Source: Nocardiopsis endophytica
GTDB taxonomy: Bacteria > Actinomycetota > Actinomycetes > Streptosporangiales > Streptosporangiaceae
DNA length: 64,000 bases
Assembly: GCF_027706725.1 (NCBI RefSeq)
Contig: NZ_JAQFWQ010000019.1
Span: 19,776 to 83,775 of the forward strand
Reading direction: 5' to 3'
The position numbers and the translations under genes were made by a program. The notes beneath the pieces are model-generated. The model was given only the letters and a program-made list of their open reading frames with translations. It was not told the origin of the DNA and ran no database searches. Shown one piece after another: positions 1-8,322 of the stretch (position 1 is its first letter; each line of letters opens with the position of its first letter).

Positions 1-29
1 TCCCGGTGGAGCTGGGGGAGGCCAAGTGA
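1..29 (+). CDS. C-terminal end of an upstream gene, probably a sulfurtransferase
   Basis: Only the last codons are in the window, reading PVELGEAK then TGA at 27-29. In actinobacteria DUF1416 genes usually follow a thiosulfate sulfurtransferase gene, and the GTG of the next gene overlaps this stop as GTGA. The sulfurtransferase identity is inferred from context only, because no catalytic region is visible. Confidence 0.4.
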
Positions 30-334
30 GCGCGGACGGATGCGGCGCCCCGGTCGGCGGGGTCGCCATCGCCGACGGCGAGGCGAAGGACCAGGCGGTC
101 ATCGAGGGCGTGGTGACGCGCGGCGGGACCCCGCTCAGCGGCGCCTACGCGCGGCTGCTCAGCGGTGACGGCGACTTCGTGGGCGAGGTGGCCACCGGCG
201 AGGAGGGCACCTTCCGGTTCTTCGCCGCCGACGGCGACTGGAAGGTGAAGGTCCTGGCGTCCCAGGGCTTCTCGGCCGAGTACGCCATCGAGGCGCAGGT
301 CGGCAAGCGCGTGGAGCTGCGCGTGGAGGCCTGA
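26..334 (+). CDS. DUF1416 family protein
   Basis: 102 aa. The middle has the family pattern of a small beta-sandwich: a G-x-V-T-R-x-G-x-P stretch near 29-37, then EGTFRFFAADGDWKV near 63-77. This is reminiscent of carboxypeptidase-regulatory-like folds. No catalytic residues or signal peptide are visible. The GTG start overlaps the stop of the upstream probable sulfurtransferase, so the two are likely translationally coupled and linked to sulfur transfer. The biochemical role of DUF1416 is unknown to me. Confidence 0.85.
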   Translation: MSADGCGAPVGGVAIADGEAKDQAVIEGVVTRGGTPLSGAYARLLSGDGDFVGEVATGEEGTFRFFAADGDWKVKVLASQGFSAEYAIEAQVGKRVELRVEA

Positions 335-371
335 GGCCGAGCGGGCGCCAGGGCGCGCCGGAACGCACGGG

Positions 372-400
372 AGGCGGGGCACCGGAGGGTGCCCCGCCTT
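372..400 (+). terminator. Hairpin terminator after DUF1416
   Basis: GGCGGGGCACC (373-383) pairs perfectly with GGTGCCCCGCC (388-398) around a GGAG loop, followed by TT. It lies 38 bp after the DUF1416 stop, as expected for an intrinsic-type actinobacterial terminator. Confidence 0.7.
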
Positions 401-430
401 CCGTCGTCTCCGCCCGCGCCCCCGCCACCC

Positions 431-498
431 CGCGATGATCTCGACGAAAGTGCTGTCAAAACCGCAGGAATGACAGCACTTCTGTCGAGATCATCGCG
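431..498. repeat. Palindromic intergenic repeat, type A copy 1
   Basis: Left arm 431-458 and right arm 471-498 are inverted copies. A 15-bp outer stem (CGCGATGATCTCGAC) and an 11-bp inner stem (AAGTGCTGTCA) are split by a 2-nt mismatch, around a 12-nt loop. A close relative lies at 5511-5576 and a diverged one at 51790-51845. It sits between DUF1416 and the EamA gene. Confidence 0.85.
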
Positions 499-552
499 GG
501 ATGGGCCGGATCATGGGACCGTATGCACGGGCGCTAGGGTGGGTCCGATCCC

Positions 553-1392
553 ATGACCAGCACCGCCTTCTTCGCCGTCCTGGCCGCGGCCCTGCTGCAC
601 GCGGCCTGGAACGCCATCGCCCACGCCGTCACCGACCGCCTCATCGGCTTCGCGCTCATCGGCGCGGCCGGAACCGTCGCCGGGGCGGCCACCGCCGCCT
701 ACGCCGGGGTCCCCGACCCCGCCTCCTGGCCCGCGCTGGGGCTGTCGGCGCTGCTGCACGTGGGCTACATGGGCTTCCTCATGCTCTCCTACCGCCTCGG
801 CGACTTCGGGCAGGTCTACCCGCTGGCCCGGGGCACCTCCCCGTGGCTGGTGGCCATCGGCGCGGCCGTGCTCGTCGGCGAGACCCTCACCCCCGCGCAC
901 CTGGCCGGGGTGCTGGTGGTCTCGGCCGGGCTGACGGCCCTGGTGTTCGCCGGAGGGGTGCCCGGCCGCGCCCAGCTCCCCGCGCTCGGCGCCGCCCTGC
1001 TCACCGGCGTCATGATCGCCGGGTACACCGTGGTGGACGGCATCGGGGTGCGCGCCTCCGGCGACCCGCTCGCCTACCTGGCCTGGCTCATGGTGCTGGA
1101 GGGGCCGTGGTTCCTCATCGCCGCCGTCGTGCTGCGCCGCGGCGCCCTGCCCGCCCAGCTGCGCCCGGTGTGGCGGATCGGCGCCCTGGGCGGCGTGATG
1201 TCCATGGCCGCCTACGGCCTGGTGCTGTGGGCCCAGACCATGGGCGACCTGGCGGCCGTGGCCGCGCTGCGCGAGACGAGCATCATCTTCGGCGCGGTGA
1301 TCGCCGCCGTGGTGTTCCGGGAGGGAATGGGCCGCGTGAAGGTCGTCTCGGCGGCGGTCGTCGCCGTCGGCATCGCACTGCTCAACCTCTGA
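553..1392 (+). CDS. EamA/DMT-family transporter
   Basis: 279 aa and almost entirely hydrophobic, with about ten predicted membrane helices arranged as two repeats. This is the hallmark of drug/metabolite transporter (EamA) permeases. It starts MTSTAFFAVLAAALLHAAWNAI, where the HAAWN pattern is typical of the first helix. The substrate cannot be told. A TAGGGT hexamer at 535-540 is a plausible -10 element just upstream of the ATG, so the mRNA may have a very short leader. It stands alone between a palindromic repeat and an unrelated membrane protein. Confidence 0.85.
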   Translation: MTSTAFFAVLAAALLHAAWNAIAHAVTDRLIGFALIGAAGTVAGAATAAYAGVPDPASWPALGLSALLHVGYMGFLMLSYRLGDFGQVYPLARGTSPWLVAIGAAVLVGETLTPAHLAGVLVVSAGLTALVFAGGVPGRAQLPALGAALLTGVMIAGYTVVDGIGVRASGDPLAYLAWLMVLEGPWFLIAAVVLRRGALPAQLRPVWRIGALGGVMSMAAYGLVLWAQTMGDLAAVAALRETSIIFGAVIAAVVFREGMGRVKVVSAAVVAVGIALLNL

Positions 1393-1489
1393 CGGCGGCG
1401 GGCGGCATTTCCGGCAAGGTCGTGACAACTCGCCCCCACCCTGACAGCATTTCCTCACACGCGCTGTGATCCCCCCAGGAGGTGCGGCG

Positions 1490-3391
1490 GTGGCGGTCCG
1501 ATCCCCGCGGAACAGGACGGTGCGCATCGGCTGGCGGCACGCGGTGCCGGTGCCCGACCCCGGCCCCCCTCCCCGAAGGCCCACACCCCCCGACCGCGCC
1601 GACGCCGTCCGCGCGGCCGCCCGGCGCGGCTCCGAGGCCGCCACCGACCGCCCGCTGAAGGCGGCGCTGTGCGCACTGGCGGCCGTCGCCGCCCTGGCCC
1701 TGGCGCTGTGGCCGCTGCGCGTGCTGCCCGGGCTGCTGGTCTTCGCCGCCCTGCTGGCCTGCCTGGTCGTCGCCGTCCCGATCGGGGTGGCGCTGCTGCA
1801 GAGCCGCGCGGTGGCGGCCGAGCGGGCCGCGCGCGAGCGGGAGCGGCTGGCCGAGCGGCGCCGCGCCGAGGAGGAGGACCTGCGCCGCCGCCAGGAGGAG
1901 CACGCCGAGGAGTACCGCGGCTGGCGGGCCCGCCGCCGCGCCTTCGAGGCGCAGCCGCGCTGGTACGCCTTCGAGCCGCCGGCCGGGGTGCGCGCCGTCG
2001 TGGTGGTCGGCGGCACCGAGGCCGGGTGGTCGGCTCTGCTCACCGGGTTGGGCGCCGCCCGCCTGGCCGACGGCGGGGACCTGGCCGTGGTCGACCTGTC
2101 CGGCCGCGCCGTGGCCGGGGACCTGGTGGCGCTGGCCCGGCACTGCGGCGCGCGGGCGCGGGTGCGGGTGCTCCCCGCCGACCTGCCGCGGCTCACCCTG
2201 GGCACCGGCCTGGAGGCCGGGGAGCGGGCGCGCACCCTGGCCGCCGTCGCCGCGGCGGCCGACCCCAAGTCCGACGCCGAGCGCGACCGGGCCCTGCTGG
2301 AGCGGGTGCTCGGGGTGCTGGGCGCCGACGCCGGGACCGACGCCGTCCTGGCCGCGCTGCGCGCGGTGGCCGCCCCCGGCGACGACGTGCGCGACGACCC
2401 GTCGCTGGGGCTGCTGGACGCCGGGCGGCGCGCGGCCGTCCGCGAGGCCTGCGGTACCGACCGGGCCACCGCGGACCGCGCCTGGGAGCTGGAGCGGCAC
2501 CTGGCGCCCTTCGAGGGGGTCGGCTCGCGCGCCGGGGAAGAGGAGGAGCCCGCGGCGCAGGTGGGCGTGGTCGCCACCGACCGGGCCGCCGGCGAGGTGG
2601 CGGCCCGCGCCTACGGGGCCTACGCCGTGGCGGGGCTGTGCCGCCTGCTGGAGCGGGGGGAGGGCGGCGCCCCCTGGACCGGGGCGGTGGCGGTGTGCGG
2701 CGCCGACGCGGTGCCCGCCGCCGAGCTGGACCGCCTGGAGGAGGCGGCCGCCCGCGCCGGGGCGGGCCTGGTGCTGGTCTTCCCGGAGGCCGGGGACGAG
2801 GCGATGGCGCGGGTCGATGGGCCCGGCCGGATGCCGGTGGTGATGCGCCAGCCCGGCCCCCGCCCGGCCGCGCGCCTGGTGGAGTGGTTCGGCGAGGTGC
2901 CCGAGGTGCGGCTGCACCGGCTGTCCGAGGTGATCGGGGAGGCGCTGAGCGGCAGCGTCGCCGACGGCTACGCCGACGCCGAGGACCCGGCGCGGGCGGC
3001 GACGGTCCCCACGGCCGTGCGCGCGACGGCCCCGCCCGCCCCGGTGGCCCCGCTGGACCTGGCGCGCCACCTGCGCGCCGCGTCGGTGTGGGGCAGGGCC
3101 ACCGCCCAGGCGGCCCCGGTGGACGCCGACGGCGACCCGCGGCCGCTCCGCGCCGACGTGCACGGCCTGCGCTCGCTCCCGCCGACGGCGATGCTCGTCC
3201 CGGGGGAGGGCGGCGCGGTGCTGGCCGACGCCAACCCGGGCATCCTGACGCTGGCCACCGCCACCCTGTCCACGGTCGAGGAGGCTCCCCCGGTCGAGCC
3301 GCCGCCCAGGGACGACGAGGAGCCTCCGGCGAACCTGGGCCCGCCCCCGGAGCGGCCGGACTGGCGCCGGGAGGCGGACGGAGCGCGGTAG
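1490..3391 (+). CDS. Membrane protein with coiled coil and degenerate P-loop, TraG/FtsK-like
   Basis: 633 aa. The start is GTG 1490, chosen because AGGAGG at 1477-1482 lies 7 nt upstream; an earlier GTG at 1466 has no RBS. Two hydrophobic segments (about residues 58-100) form a membrane hairpin, then an Arg/Glu-rich coiled coil (about 105-150), then a globular region opening VRAVVVVGGTEAGWSALLTG. That is shaped like the Walker A strand-loop of VirD4/FtsK/HerA-type ATPases, but Gly-Lys-Ser/Thr is replaced by Gly-Trp-Ser, so nucleotide hydrolysis looks lost. The tail is Pro/Glu rich. A conserved actinobacterial membrane protein of unknown role; the ATPase relationship is inference from the motif. 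Confidence 0.55.
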   Translation: MAVRSPRNRTVRIGWRHAVPVPDPGPPPRRPTPPDRADAVRAAARRGSEAATDRPLKAALCALAAVAALALALWPLRVLPGLLVFAALLACLVVAVPIGVALLQSRAVAAERAARERERLAERRRAEEEDLRRRQEEHAEEYRGWRARRRAFEAQPRWYAFEPPAGVRAVVVVGGTEAGWSALLTGLGAARLADGGDLAVVDLSGRAVAGDLVALARHCGARARVRVLPADLPRLTLGTGLEAGERARTLAAVAAAADPKSDAERDRALLERVLGVLGADAGTDAVLAALRAVAAPGDDVRDDPSLGLLDAGRRAAVREACGTDRATADRAWELERHLAPFEGVGSRAGEEEEPAAQVGVVATDRAAGEVAARAYGAYAVAGLCRLLERGEGGAPWTGAVAVCGADAVPAAELDRLEEAAARAGAGLVLVFPEAGDEAMARVDGPGRMPVVMRQPGPRPAARLVEWFGEVPEVRLHRLSEVIGEALSGSVADGYADAEDPARAATVPTAVRATAPPAPVAPLDLARHLRAASVWGRATAQAAPVDADGDPRPLRADVHGLRSLPPTAMLVPGEGGAVLADANPGILTLATATLSTVEEAPPVEPPPRDDEEPPANLGPPPERPDWRREADGAR

Positions 3392-3511
3392 GGCGGTGTC
3401 CGTGGGGCGTGCCACGGGCCGCGGGCAATACCCTTGGATACCGAAGCCTGCGGTCGGCGGTGCCCCCGGCGGCCCCGGGCCGGTGCTCCCAGTAGAAACC
3501 TAGTGGGGATC

Positions 3512-4768
3512 ATGAGCGAACTTCCCTTGCGTGCCCAGCTCGCGTCCGTCCTGGGCAAAAGCGCGGCGTCGCTGTCCCGGGCCACCGGCCGCGGGGACGG
3601 CTCGGTCATCGGCGGGCGCGTGGCCCTCAAGGTCGAGCCCGACCTGCTCGGCAAGCTGGCCCGGGGGCGGAGGCTGACGCTGGTCAGCGCCACCAACGGC
3701 AAGACCACCACCACGCGGCTGATCGCCGCGGCGCTGCGCGAGCTCGGCGACATCGCCACCAACGAGCAGGGCGCCAACATGCCCACCGGGCACATCACCG
3801 CACTGGCCAACAGCCCCGACGCGCGCAACGGCGTGCTGGAGGTCGACGAGAAGTACCTCCCGCAGGTGATCAAGGCCACCAATCCGGCGGTCACCGTGCT
3901 GATGAACCTCAGCCGGGACCAGATGGACCGCGCCTCGGAGATCAACCTGCTGGCCAAGAAGTGGCGGGACGCGCTGGGCACCAGCGAGACCCACGTGGTG
4001 GCCAACGCCGACGACCCGCTGGTCGCCTGGGCGGGCCTGGGCGCGCGGCACGCCACCTGGGTGTCGGCCGGGCAGCGCTGGAAAGAGGACTCCTGGTGCT
4101 GCCCCGAGTGCGGCGGCCACCTCAAGCGCGACCCCGACCCCTACTGGGAGTGCCCCGAGTGCGGGCTGGCCCGCCCCGAGGCCTCCTGGGCGGTGGACAA
4201 CGGCGACGACGTCGTCGTGGACCCCAACGGCGTGCGATTCGGCATGCGGCTGAACCTGCCCGGCGACGCCAACCGGTCCAACGCGGCCATCGCCATGGCG
4301 GTCGGCGCCGCCTACGGCATCCACCCCAAGCAGTCGCTGCCGCGCCTGCGCGAGATCCGCTCGGTGGCCGGCCGCTACACCTCGGTCGTCACCCACGGCA
4401 CCGAGGTGCGGCTGCTGCTGGCCAAGAACCCGGCCGGGTGGCTGGAGTCGTTCGCGGTGCTCGGCCCGCCCGACGTCCCGGTGCTGCTGTCGGTCAACGC
4501 CCAGGTCCCCGACGGCAAGGACACCTCCTGGCTGTGGGACGTGGACTACACCGTGCTGGCCGACCGCCGGGTGTTCGTGCTCGGCGAGCGCCGCACCGAC
4601 CTGGCGCTGCGGCTGGAGACCGACGGGGTGCCCTTCGAGGTCGCCGACCGGGTGGACGACGTGGTCGCCCGCCTCAAGGCCGAGCGCCCCGACCTGCCCA
4701 AGGTCGACGTCATCGCCAACTACACGGCCTTCCAGCAGATCCGCGCGGCCTACGGCCGCGTCCAGTAG
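3512..4768 (+). CDS. murT: Lipid II isoglutaminyl synthase, MurT subunit
   Basis: 418 aa. MurT activates the alpha-carboxylate of D-Glu in lipid II, and GatD supplies ammonia to make D-isoglutamine. The Mur-ligase P-loop SATNGKTTTTR is at about 59-69. A zinc ribbon with Cys-Cys-x2-Cys near 196-200 and Cys-x2-Cys at 214-217 is inserted in the middle domain, as in MurT. The C-terminal MurT domain (DUF1727) follows. ATG 3512 was preferred because the in-frame upstream extension from 3434 is low-complexity. gatD follows 18 nt downstream, the standard two-gene operon. Confidence 0.95.
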   Translation: MSELPLRAQLASVLGKSAASLSRATGRGDGSVIGGRVALKVEPDLLGKLARGRRLTLVSATNGKTTTTRLIAAALRELGDIATNEQGANMPTGHITALANSPDARNGVLEVDEKYLPQVIKATNPAVTVLMNLSRDQMDRASEINLLAKKWRDALGTSETHVVANADDPLVAWAGLGARHATWVSAGQRWKEDSWCCPECGGHLKRDPDPYWECPECGLARPEASWAVDNGDDVVVDPNGVRFGMRLNLPGDANRSNAAIAMAVGAAYGIHPKQSLPRLREIRSVAGRYTSVVTHGTEVRLLLAKNPAGWLESFAVLGPPDVPVLLSVNAQVPDGKDTSWLWDVDYTVLADRRVFVLGERRTDLALRLETDGVPFEVADRVDDVVARLKAERPDLPKVDVIANYTAFQQIRAAYGRVQ

Positions 4769-4786
4769 GCGACGAGGACAGGTGAG

Positions 4787-5500
4787 ATGACCGACACGAG
4801 CAGCGCCCTGCGCATCGTCTGGATCTACCCGGACCTGCTCAGCACCTACGGGGACCAGGGCAACGTCCTGGTCCTCAAGCGCCGCGCCGAGCTGCGGGGC
4901 ATCCCCACCGAGACGGTGCGGGTGCTCTCCAGCGACCCGGTGCCCGAGCAGGGGGACGTGTACCTGCTCGGCGGCGGCGAGGACCGCCCGCAGATCCTGG
5001 CCGCCCAGCGGCTCCGCTCCGACGGCGGGCTGAAGCGGGCCGTCGAGGCCGGCGCCGCGGTGTTCGCGGTGTGCGCCGGGTACCAGATCGTCGGCGAGAG
5101 CTTCGGCGACGACGACGACAACCCGCTGCCGGGGGTGGGCATCCTCGACGTGCGCAGCGGCCGTGGGGACACCCGCGCGGTCGGGGAGATCGTCGCCGAC
5201 GTGGACCCGGCGCTGGGCGCCGGGCGGATCACCGGCTTCGAGAACCACCAGGGCCGCACCGCGCTGGGGCCCACGGCGCGCCCGCTGTCCACCACGGCCG
5301 TGGGCATCGGCAACGGCAACGGCACCGAGGGCGCCGTCCAGGGGCAGGTGCTCGGCACCTACCTGCACGGCCCGGCCCTGCCGCGCAACCCCGCCCTGGC
5401 CGACATGCTGCTGAGCTGGCGGGTGGGCGAGCTGGCCCCGCTGCCCCCGGCCTGGGGCGAGCGCCTGCACGAGGAGCGGCTGGCGGCGGCGCTGCAGTAG
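4787..5500 (+). CDS. gatD: Lipid II isoglutaminyl synthase, glutamine amidotransferase subunit GatD
   Basis: 237 aa, a class I (CobB/CobQ-like) glutamine amidotransferase. The nucleophile is Cys96 in AVFAVCAGYQ and the catalytic His194 is in TYLHGP. FENHQGRT (about 151-158) is a typical GatD stretch. It hydrolyses glutamine and channels ammonia to MurT for amidation of lipid II. It is directly downstream of murT on the same strand, and a palindromic repeat at 5511-5576 closes the operon before a convergent gene. Confidence 0.95.
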   Translation: MTDTSSALRIVWIYPDLLSTYGDQGNVLVLKRRAELRGIPTETVRVLSSDPVPEQGDVYLLGGGEDRPQILAAQRLRSDGGLKRAVEAGAAVFAVCAGYQIVGESFGDDDDNPLPGVGILDVRSGRGDTRAVGEIVADVDPALGAGRITGFENHQGRTALGPTARPLSTTAVGIGNGNGTEGAVQGQVLGTYLHGPALPRNPALADMLLSWRVGELAPLPPAWGERLHEERLAAALQ

Positions 5501-5510
5501 GGCGCGCCCG

Positions 5511-5576
5511 GCGATGATCTCGACGAGAGTGCTGTCAAGACCGCGGGAATGACGGCGCTTCTGTCGAGATCATCGC
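5511..5576. repeat. Palindromic intergenic repeat, type A copy 2
   Basis: The outer arms GCGATGATCTCGAC (5511-5524) and GTCGAGATCATCGC (5563-5576) are perfect. The inner arm AGTGCTGTCA pairs with TGACGGCGCT through two G-T wobbles, unlike copy 1 where the same positions are Watson-Crick. It lies between the convergent genes gatD and the GIDE-like gene, where it could act as a two-way terminator. Confidence 0.85.
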
Positions 5577-5589
5577 GTGTTGGCGGGGG

Positions 5590-6363
5590 TCAGCCCGTTT
5601 CGAGGAGCAGCAGCAGCCCCGCCAGCAGGGCCACCGCCGCCGGGAGGACCGTGTAGCCCAGCGCCTCGCGGTTGCGGTCGGCGCGCACCAGCTCCTGGTG
5701 GGTGCGGGTGGACAGGGTGAGCGGCGTCTGCGGCGACGAGGCCAGGCGGACCTCACCGTCCTCCCCGCGCACCGGCGCTCCGCGCACGAACAGGGTCTGG
5801 CCGGGCAGCACGGCCCACTCCCGGTAGCTGACGCCGGGGGTGAGCCCGCTGGGCGCGGCGGCGTCCAGCGTCGCCGTCGCCGAGGGCGGCCGCGTGGGCA
5901 CGTCCTCGCGCCCGTGCGCGGCGGCCGAGGGGACGAACCGGTCGTAGTGCGGCTCGGCGTCCTCCACATCGGCCCCGGAGGGCACGCAGTGCAGGGAGCC
6001 GCGGCCGTCGCGCAGCCGGAACCCGGCCTCCGACTGCTCCAGCAGCAGCCGGTCGGGCTGCAGCCGGTCACCCGCCGTCGTGCGGTAGTGGTGGTGCACC
6101 GCCTCGATCCGGTACCACACGCACGGCGTCTGCGAGAAGGGCGCCGTCAGCACCCCCTCCGGCCCCGCCTCGGCGGTGGCGGTGACCTCCACCGCCGGGG
6201 GGAGCTCCGTCAGGTTCCGGAGCTCCTCGGTGGTCAGCAGCGGGGTGTTCTGCAGCGCGAGGCGGTGCCGTCTGGCCTTGAGCGCCCGCAGCAGCAGGTA
6301 GCCGCCGAGCCCGATCAGGGCCAGCGCGATCAAGTGCAGGGTCGCCGCGATTCCGTCCACCAT
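5590..6363 (-). CDS. GIDE-like domain membrane protein, paralog 1
   Basis: 257 aa. One N-terminal membrane helix (about 8-26) and one C-terminal helix (about 238-255) flank a soluble domain. The domain has CVWYRIEAVHHHYR (about 81-94) and SYREWAVLPGQTLFVRGAP (about 180-198), the pattern of the GIDE domain (PF12483) known from MULAN-type membrane E3 ligases. No RING finger is present, so a ligase role is not implied. A second copy of the same architecture is encoded at 9149-9919 on the other strand. The role in bacteria is unknown to me. Confidence 0.65.
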   Translation of the reverse strand: MVDGIAATLHLIALALIGLGGYLLLRALKARRHRLALQNTPLLTTEELRNLTELPPAVEVTATAEAGPEGVLTAPFSQTPCVWYRIEAVHHHYRTTAGDRLQPDRLLLEQSEAGFRLRDGRGSLHCVPSGADVEDAEPHYDRFVPSAAAHGREDVPTRPPSATATLDAAAPSGLTPGVSYREWAVLPGQTLFVRGAPVRGEDGEVRLASSPQTPLTLSTRTHQELVRADRNREALGYTVLPAAVALLAGLLLLLETG

Positions 6364-6507
6364 CGCCTCCGTGGGCAGGTCCAGGTCACATGGCCCGTCG
6401 GCGAAGGCGGGCCTGCATCATGCGTATACCCGCGGCGAGTGAAGGGGCAATGACCGGCGGTGTACAGGTTTCGCTAAGACCACGGAAGGGTAAGGAGACG
6501 CACTTTT

Positions 6508-7536
6508 CTATCGCGGTGCGCGGCGCAGGCCGATGTTCGCGTTCGCCCCGGTGTCCGGCGGGACCACCACCTCCTGGGCGGCGGCGACACCGTCCACGGT
6601 GAACTCGGCGTCCACCGGAACGTTCCGCTTCACCATGCCCAGAGCGATCGGCCCGAGCTCGTGGTGGCGGGCCGAGGTGCCGACGAACCCGACCGAGCGG
6701 CCGTCCAGCTCCACGGCGGCGCCGCGCGCGGGCAGCCGCTCGGCGGTGCCGTCCAGGTGCAGCATGACCAGGCGCCGGGGCGGGCGCCCCAGGTTGTGCA
6801 CCCGGGCCACCGTCTCCTGGCCGGGGTAGCACCCCTTGTCCAGGTGGACCGCGCCGCCCACCCAGCCCGCCTCGTGCGGGATGGCGCGCTCGTCGGTGTC
6901 CAGGCCCTGGCGCGGCCGGTGCGCGGCGATGCGGGCGGCCTCATAGGCCCACAGCCCGGCCGGGCGGGCCCCGGCGTCCGTCAGGGCGGAGGCGACCGCC
7001 GACAGCGCCTCCCGCTCGACCAGGAGGTCGGTCTCGTCGTCGGCGCGGCGCACCGGAGCGTCCCCGACCGCGTCGGCCGCCGCCTCCAGGGCGGTGCCCC
7101 GGTCGGGCCCGGTGAGGGTGATCACGGCCCGCTCGGCGGTCAGGTCCTCCACCTCCACGCGCATCATGAAGCGCATCCGGTGCAGGAAGCCGGCCAGCTC
7201 CGCGCCCTGCCCGGGCTCGGTGTGCAGCCACACCGCCTCGCCGTCCTCCAGCACCGCCATGTGGTGCCGGATGCGGCCGTTGGCGTCCATCAGCAGCGCC
7301 TCGGAGGCCGTCCCCGGGGCCATGCCCTCCATCGCCTGGCTGGTGAGGCTGTGCAGCAGCGTCAGCCGGTCGGGGCCCAGGACCCGCACGACCCCCCGGT
7401 CGGAGCGGTCGGTCCAGGCGGACGCGCGCTCCATCGCGCGCCCCTCCTGCGCGGGTTCGCCGTAGTGCGCGGCGACGTCGGCGTCGGGTGCTTCGGCGGG
7501 GACCGCCCCGGGGCGGGCCAGCAGCGGAGAGCTCAT
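6508..7536 (-). CDS. ygfZ: Folate-binding YgfZ-family protein
   Basis: 342 aa, a GcvT-like folate-binding fold. The YgfZ signature Lys-Gly-Cys-Tyr-x-Gly-Gln-Glu appears as DKGCYPGQETVARVHN. Family members support iron-sulfur cluster maturation or repair and MiaB-type tRNA modification using tetrahydrofolate. ATG 7536 (MSSPLLARPG) was chosen over an upstream in-frame extension of 15 residues that has no homologous look. It sits just downstream of, and on the same strand as, the fur-type gene. Confidence 0.92.
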   Translation of the reverse strand: MSSPLLARPGAVPAEAPDADVAAHYGEPAQEGRAMERASAWTDRSDRGVVRVLGPDRLTLLHSLTSQAMEGMAPGTASEALLMDANGRIRHHMAVLEDGEAVWLHTEPGQGAELAGFLHRMRFMMRVEVEDLTAERAVITLTGPDRGTALEAAADAVGDAPVRRADDETDLLVEREALSAVASALTDAGARPAGLWAYEAARIAAHRPRQGLDTDERAIPHEAGWVGGAVHLDKGCYPGQETVARVHNLGRPPRRLVMLHLDGTAERLPARGAAVELDGRSVGFVGTSARHHELGPIALGMVKRNVPVDAEFTVDGVAAAQEVVVPPDTGANANIGLRRAPR

Positions 7537-7546
7537 ACCCCCGAGC

Positions 7547-8014
7547 CTATGCGGTCGCGCCCGTTCCGGTCGTCCCCGCACCGGCGGCGTCCGGCTCCTC
7601 GGCCGCGCAGTCCCGGCACAGCCCGTAGACGGTCAGGTGCCGGGCGTCGGCCCGGAATCCGGAGTCGGCGGCCAGGCCGCGCACCAGGCCGTCGGCGAGC
7701 TCCAGCGGGGCGTCGGAGGCGGTGCCGCAGCCCCGGCACACCACGTGCAGGTGGTCGGCGTCCTCGGTGAGGTGGTAGGAGGGCGCGCCGTGCCCCAGGT
7801 GGGTGTGGGTGACCAGGCCGATCCGCTCCAGCAGGTCCAGGGTGCGGTAGACGGTCGAGGTGTTCAGCCCTTCGGCGGTCTCGCGCACGCGGTTGCCGAT
7901 GGCCTCGGGGGTGGCGTGCTCCAGCTCGCGCACCGCCTCCAGGACCAGCTGCCGCTGGGGCGTGACGCGGTAGCCGCGGGAGCGGAGCTCTTCCCGCCAG
8001 GTGCGGTGGGACAT
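7547..8014 (-). CDS. Fur-family transcriptional regulator
   Basis: 155 aa. The N-terminal winged helix includes YRVTPQRQLVLEAV (about 15-28) and the recognition helix NTSTVYRTLDLLER (about 51-64). HLHVVCRGCG (about 88-97) gives metal-ligand His plus the first Cys-x2-Cys, and YGLCRDC (about 131-137) gives the second, so the structural zinc site is complete. Whether it senses iron, zinc or peroxide cannot be decided by eye. It is followed within about 10 bp by ygfZ, an iron-sulfur-related gene, which fits iron or redox control. Confidence 0.9.
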   Translation of the reverse strand: MSHRTWREELRSRGYRVTPQRQLVLEAVRELEHATPEAIGNRVRETAEGLNTSTVYRTLDLLERIGLVTHTHLGHGAPSYHLTEDADHLHVVCRGCGTASDAPLELADGLVRGLAADSGFRADARHLTVYGLCRDCAAEEPDAAGAGTTGTGATA

Positions 8015-8102
8015 GTCACCGAGTCTACGGCTCCGCGGCCGTGCGGGGGCGCCGCCCCGGCGGGGGCGGAGGGGCCGGTGCGACCCCGGTGGAAAAAACC
8101 CT

Positions 8103-8132
8103 TTGCCCCTCCCGGAGCCCCGGACGTAGTGT
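8103..8132 (+). promoter_or_regulatory. Promoter of the leader-ORF RNA
   Basis: TTGCCC at 8103-8108 and TAGTGT at 8127-8132 are separated by 18 nt, a good fit to a housekeeping actinobacterial promoter. The start would be near 8139, just before the extended Shine-Dalgarno. Confidence 0.5.
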
Positions 8133-8165
8133 CGGTCCCACGCTAGAAAGGAGGTGGTCCTGAAG

Positions 8166-8204
8166 ATGATTTCTCTTAGGACTTGCGAGGTGGCCGCCCG
8201 CTAG
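8166..8204 (+). CDS. Short leader peptide MISLRTCEVAAR
   Basis: A 12-codon ORF with ATG 11 nt after GGAGG. Its first codons (ATT TCT CTT AGG ACT TGC) are AT-rich and rare for this genome, then it returns to GC-rich codons. That suggests the nucleotide sequence itself is constrained, or that slow translation matters. An in-frame GTG at 8154 overlaps the RBS and is less likely. It contains one Cys, one rare-codon Arg and a terminal Arg. No downstream gene is available for ordinary attenuation. Confidence 0.5.
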   Translation: MISLRTCEVAAR

Positions 8205-8253
8205 GGCGTCCGTTGGCGCGGATCGCCTCTGGCGAATCCAAAGCGGACCACCG

Positions 8254-8322
8254 AGGCCCCTGGGAGGCCGGACCTTGTCCAGCCGGCCCCGCCGTCAGGC
8301 GGAGGAACCCCGGGGGCCTTTT
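8254..8322 (+). terminator. Terminator-like structure ending the leader RNA
   Basis: AGGCCCC (8254-8260) pairs with GGGGCCT (8313-8319), which runs directly into TTTT (8319-8322). An internal hairpin GGCCGG/CCGGCC lies near 8267-8289. The U-run after a GC stem is unusual here, since most terminators in this window lack one. Confidence 0.55.

Noticed and set aside
511..3428. Several 400-690-aa minus-strand ORFs opposite the EamA and P-loop-like genes
   Set aside because: They are GC-rich frame shadows with Arg/Ala/Gly/Pro-dominated products; the + strand genes have RBSs, membrane helices and family motifs.
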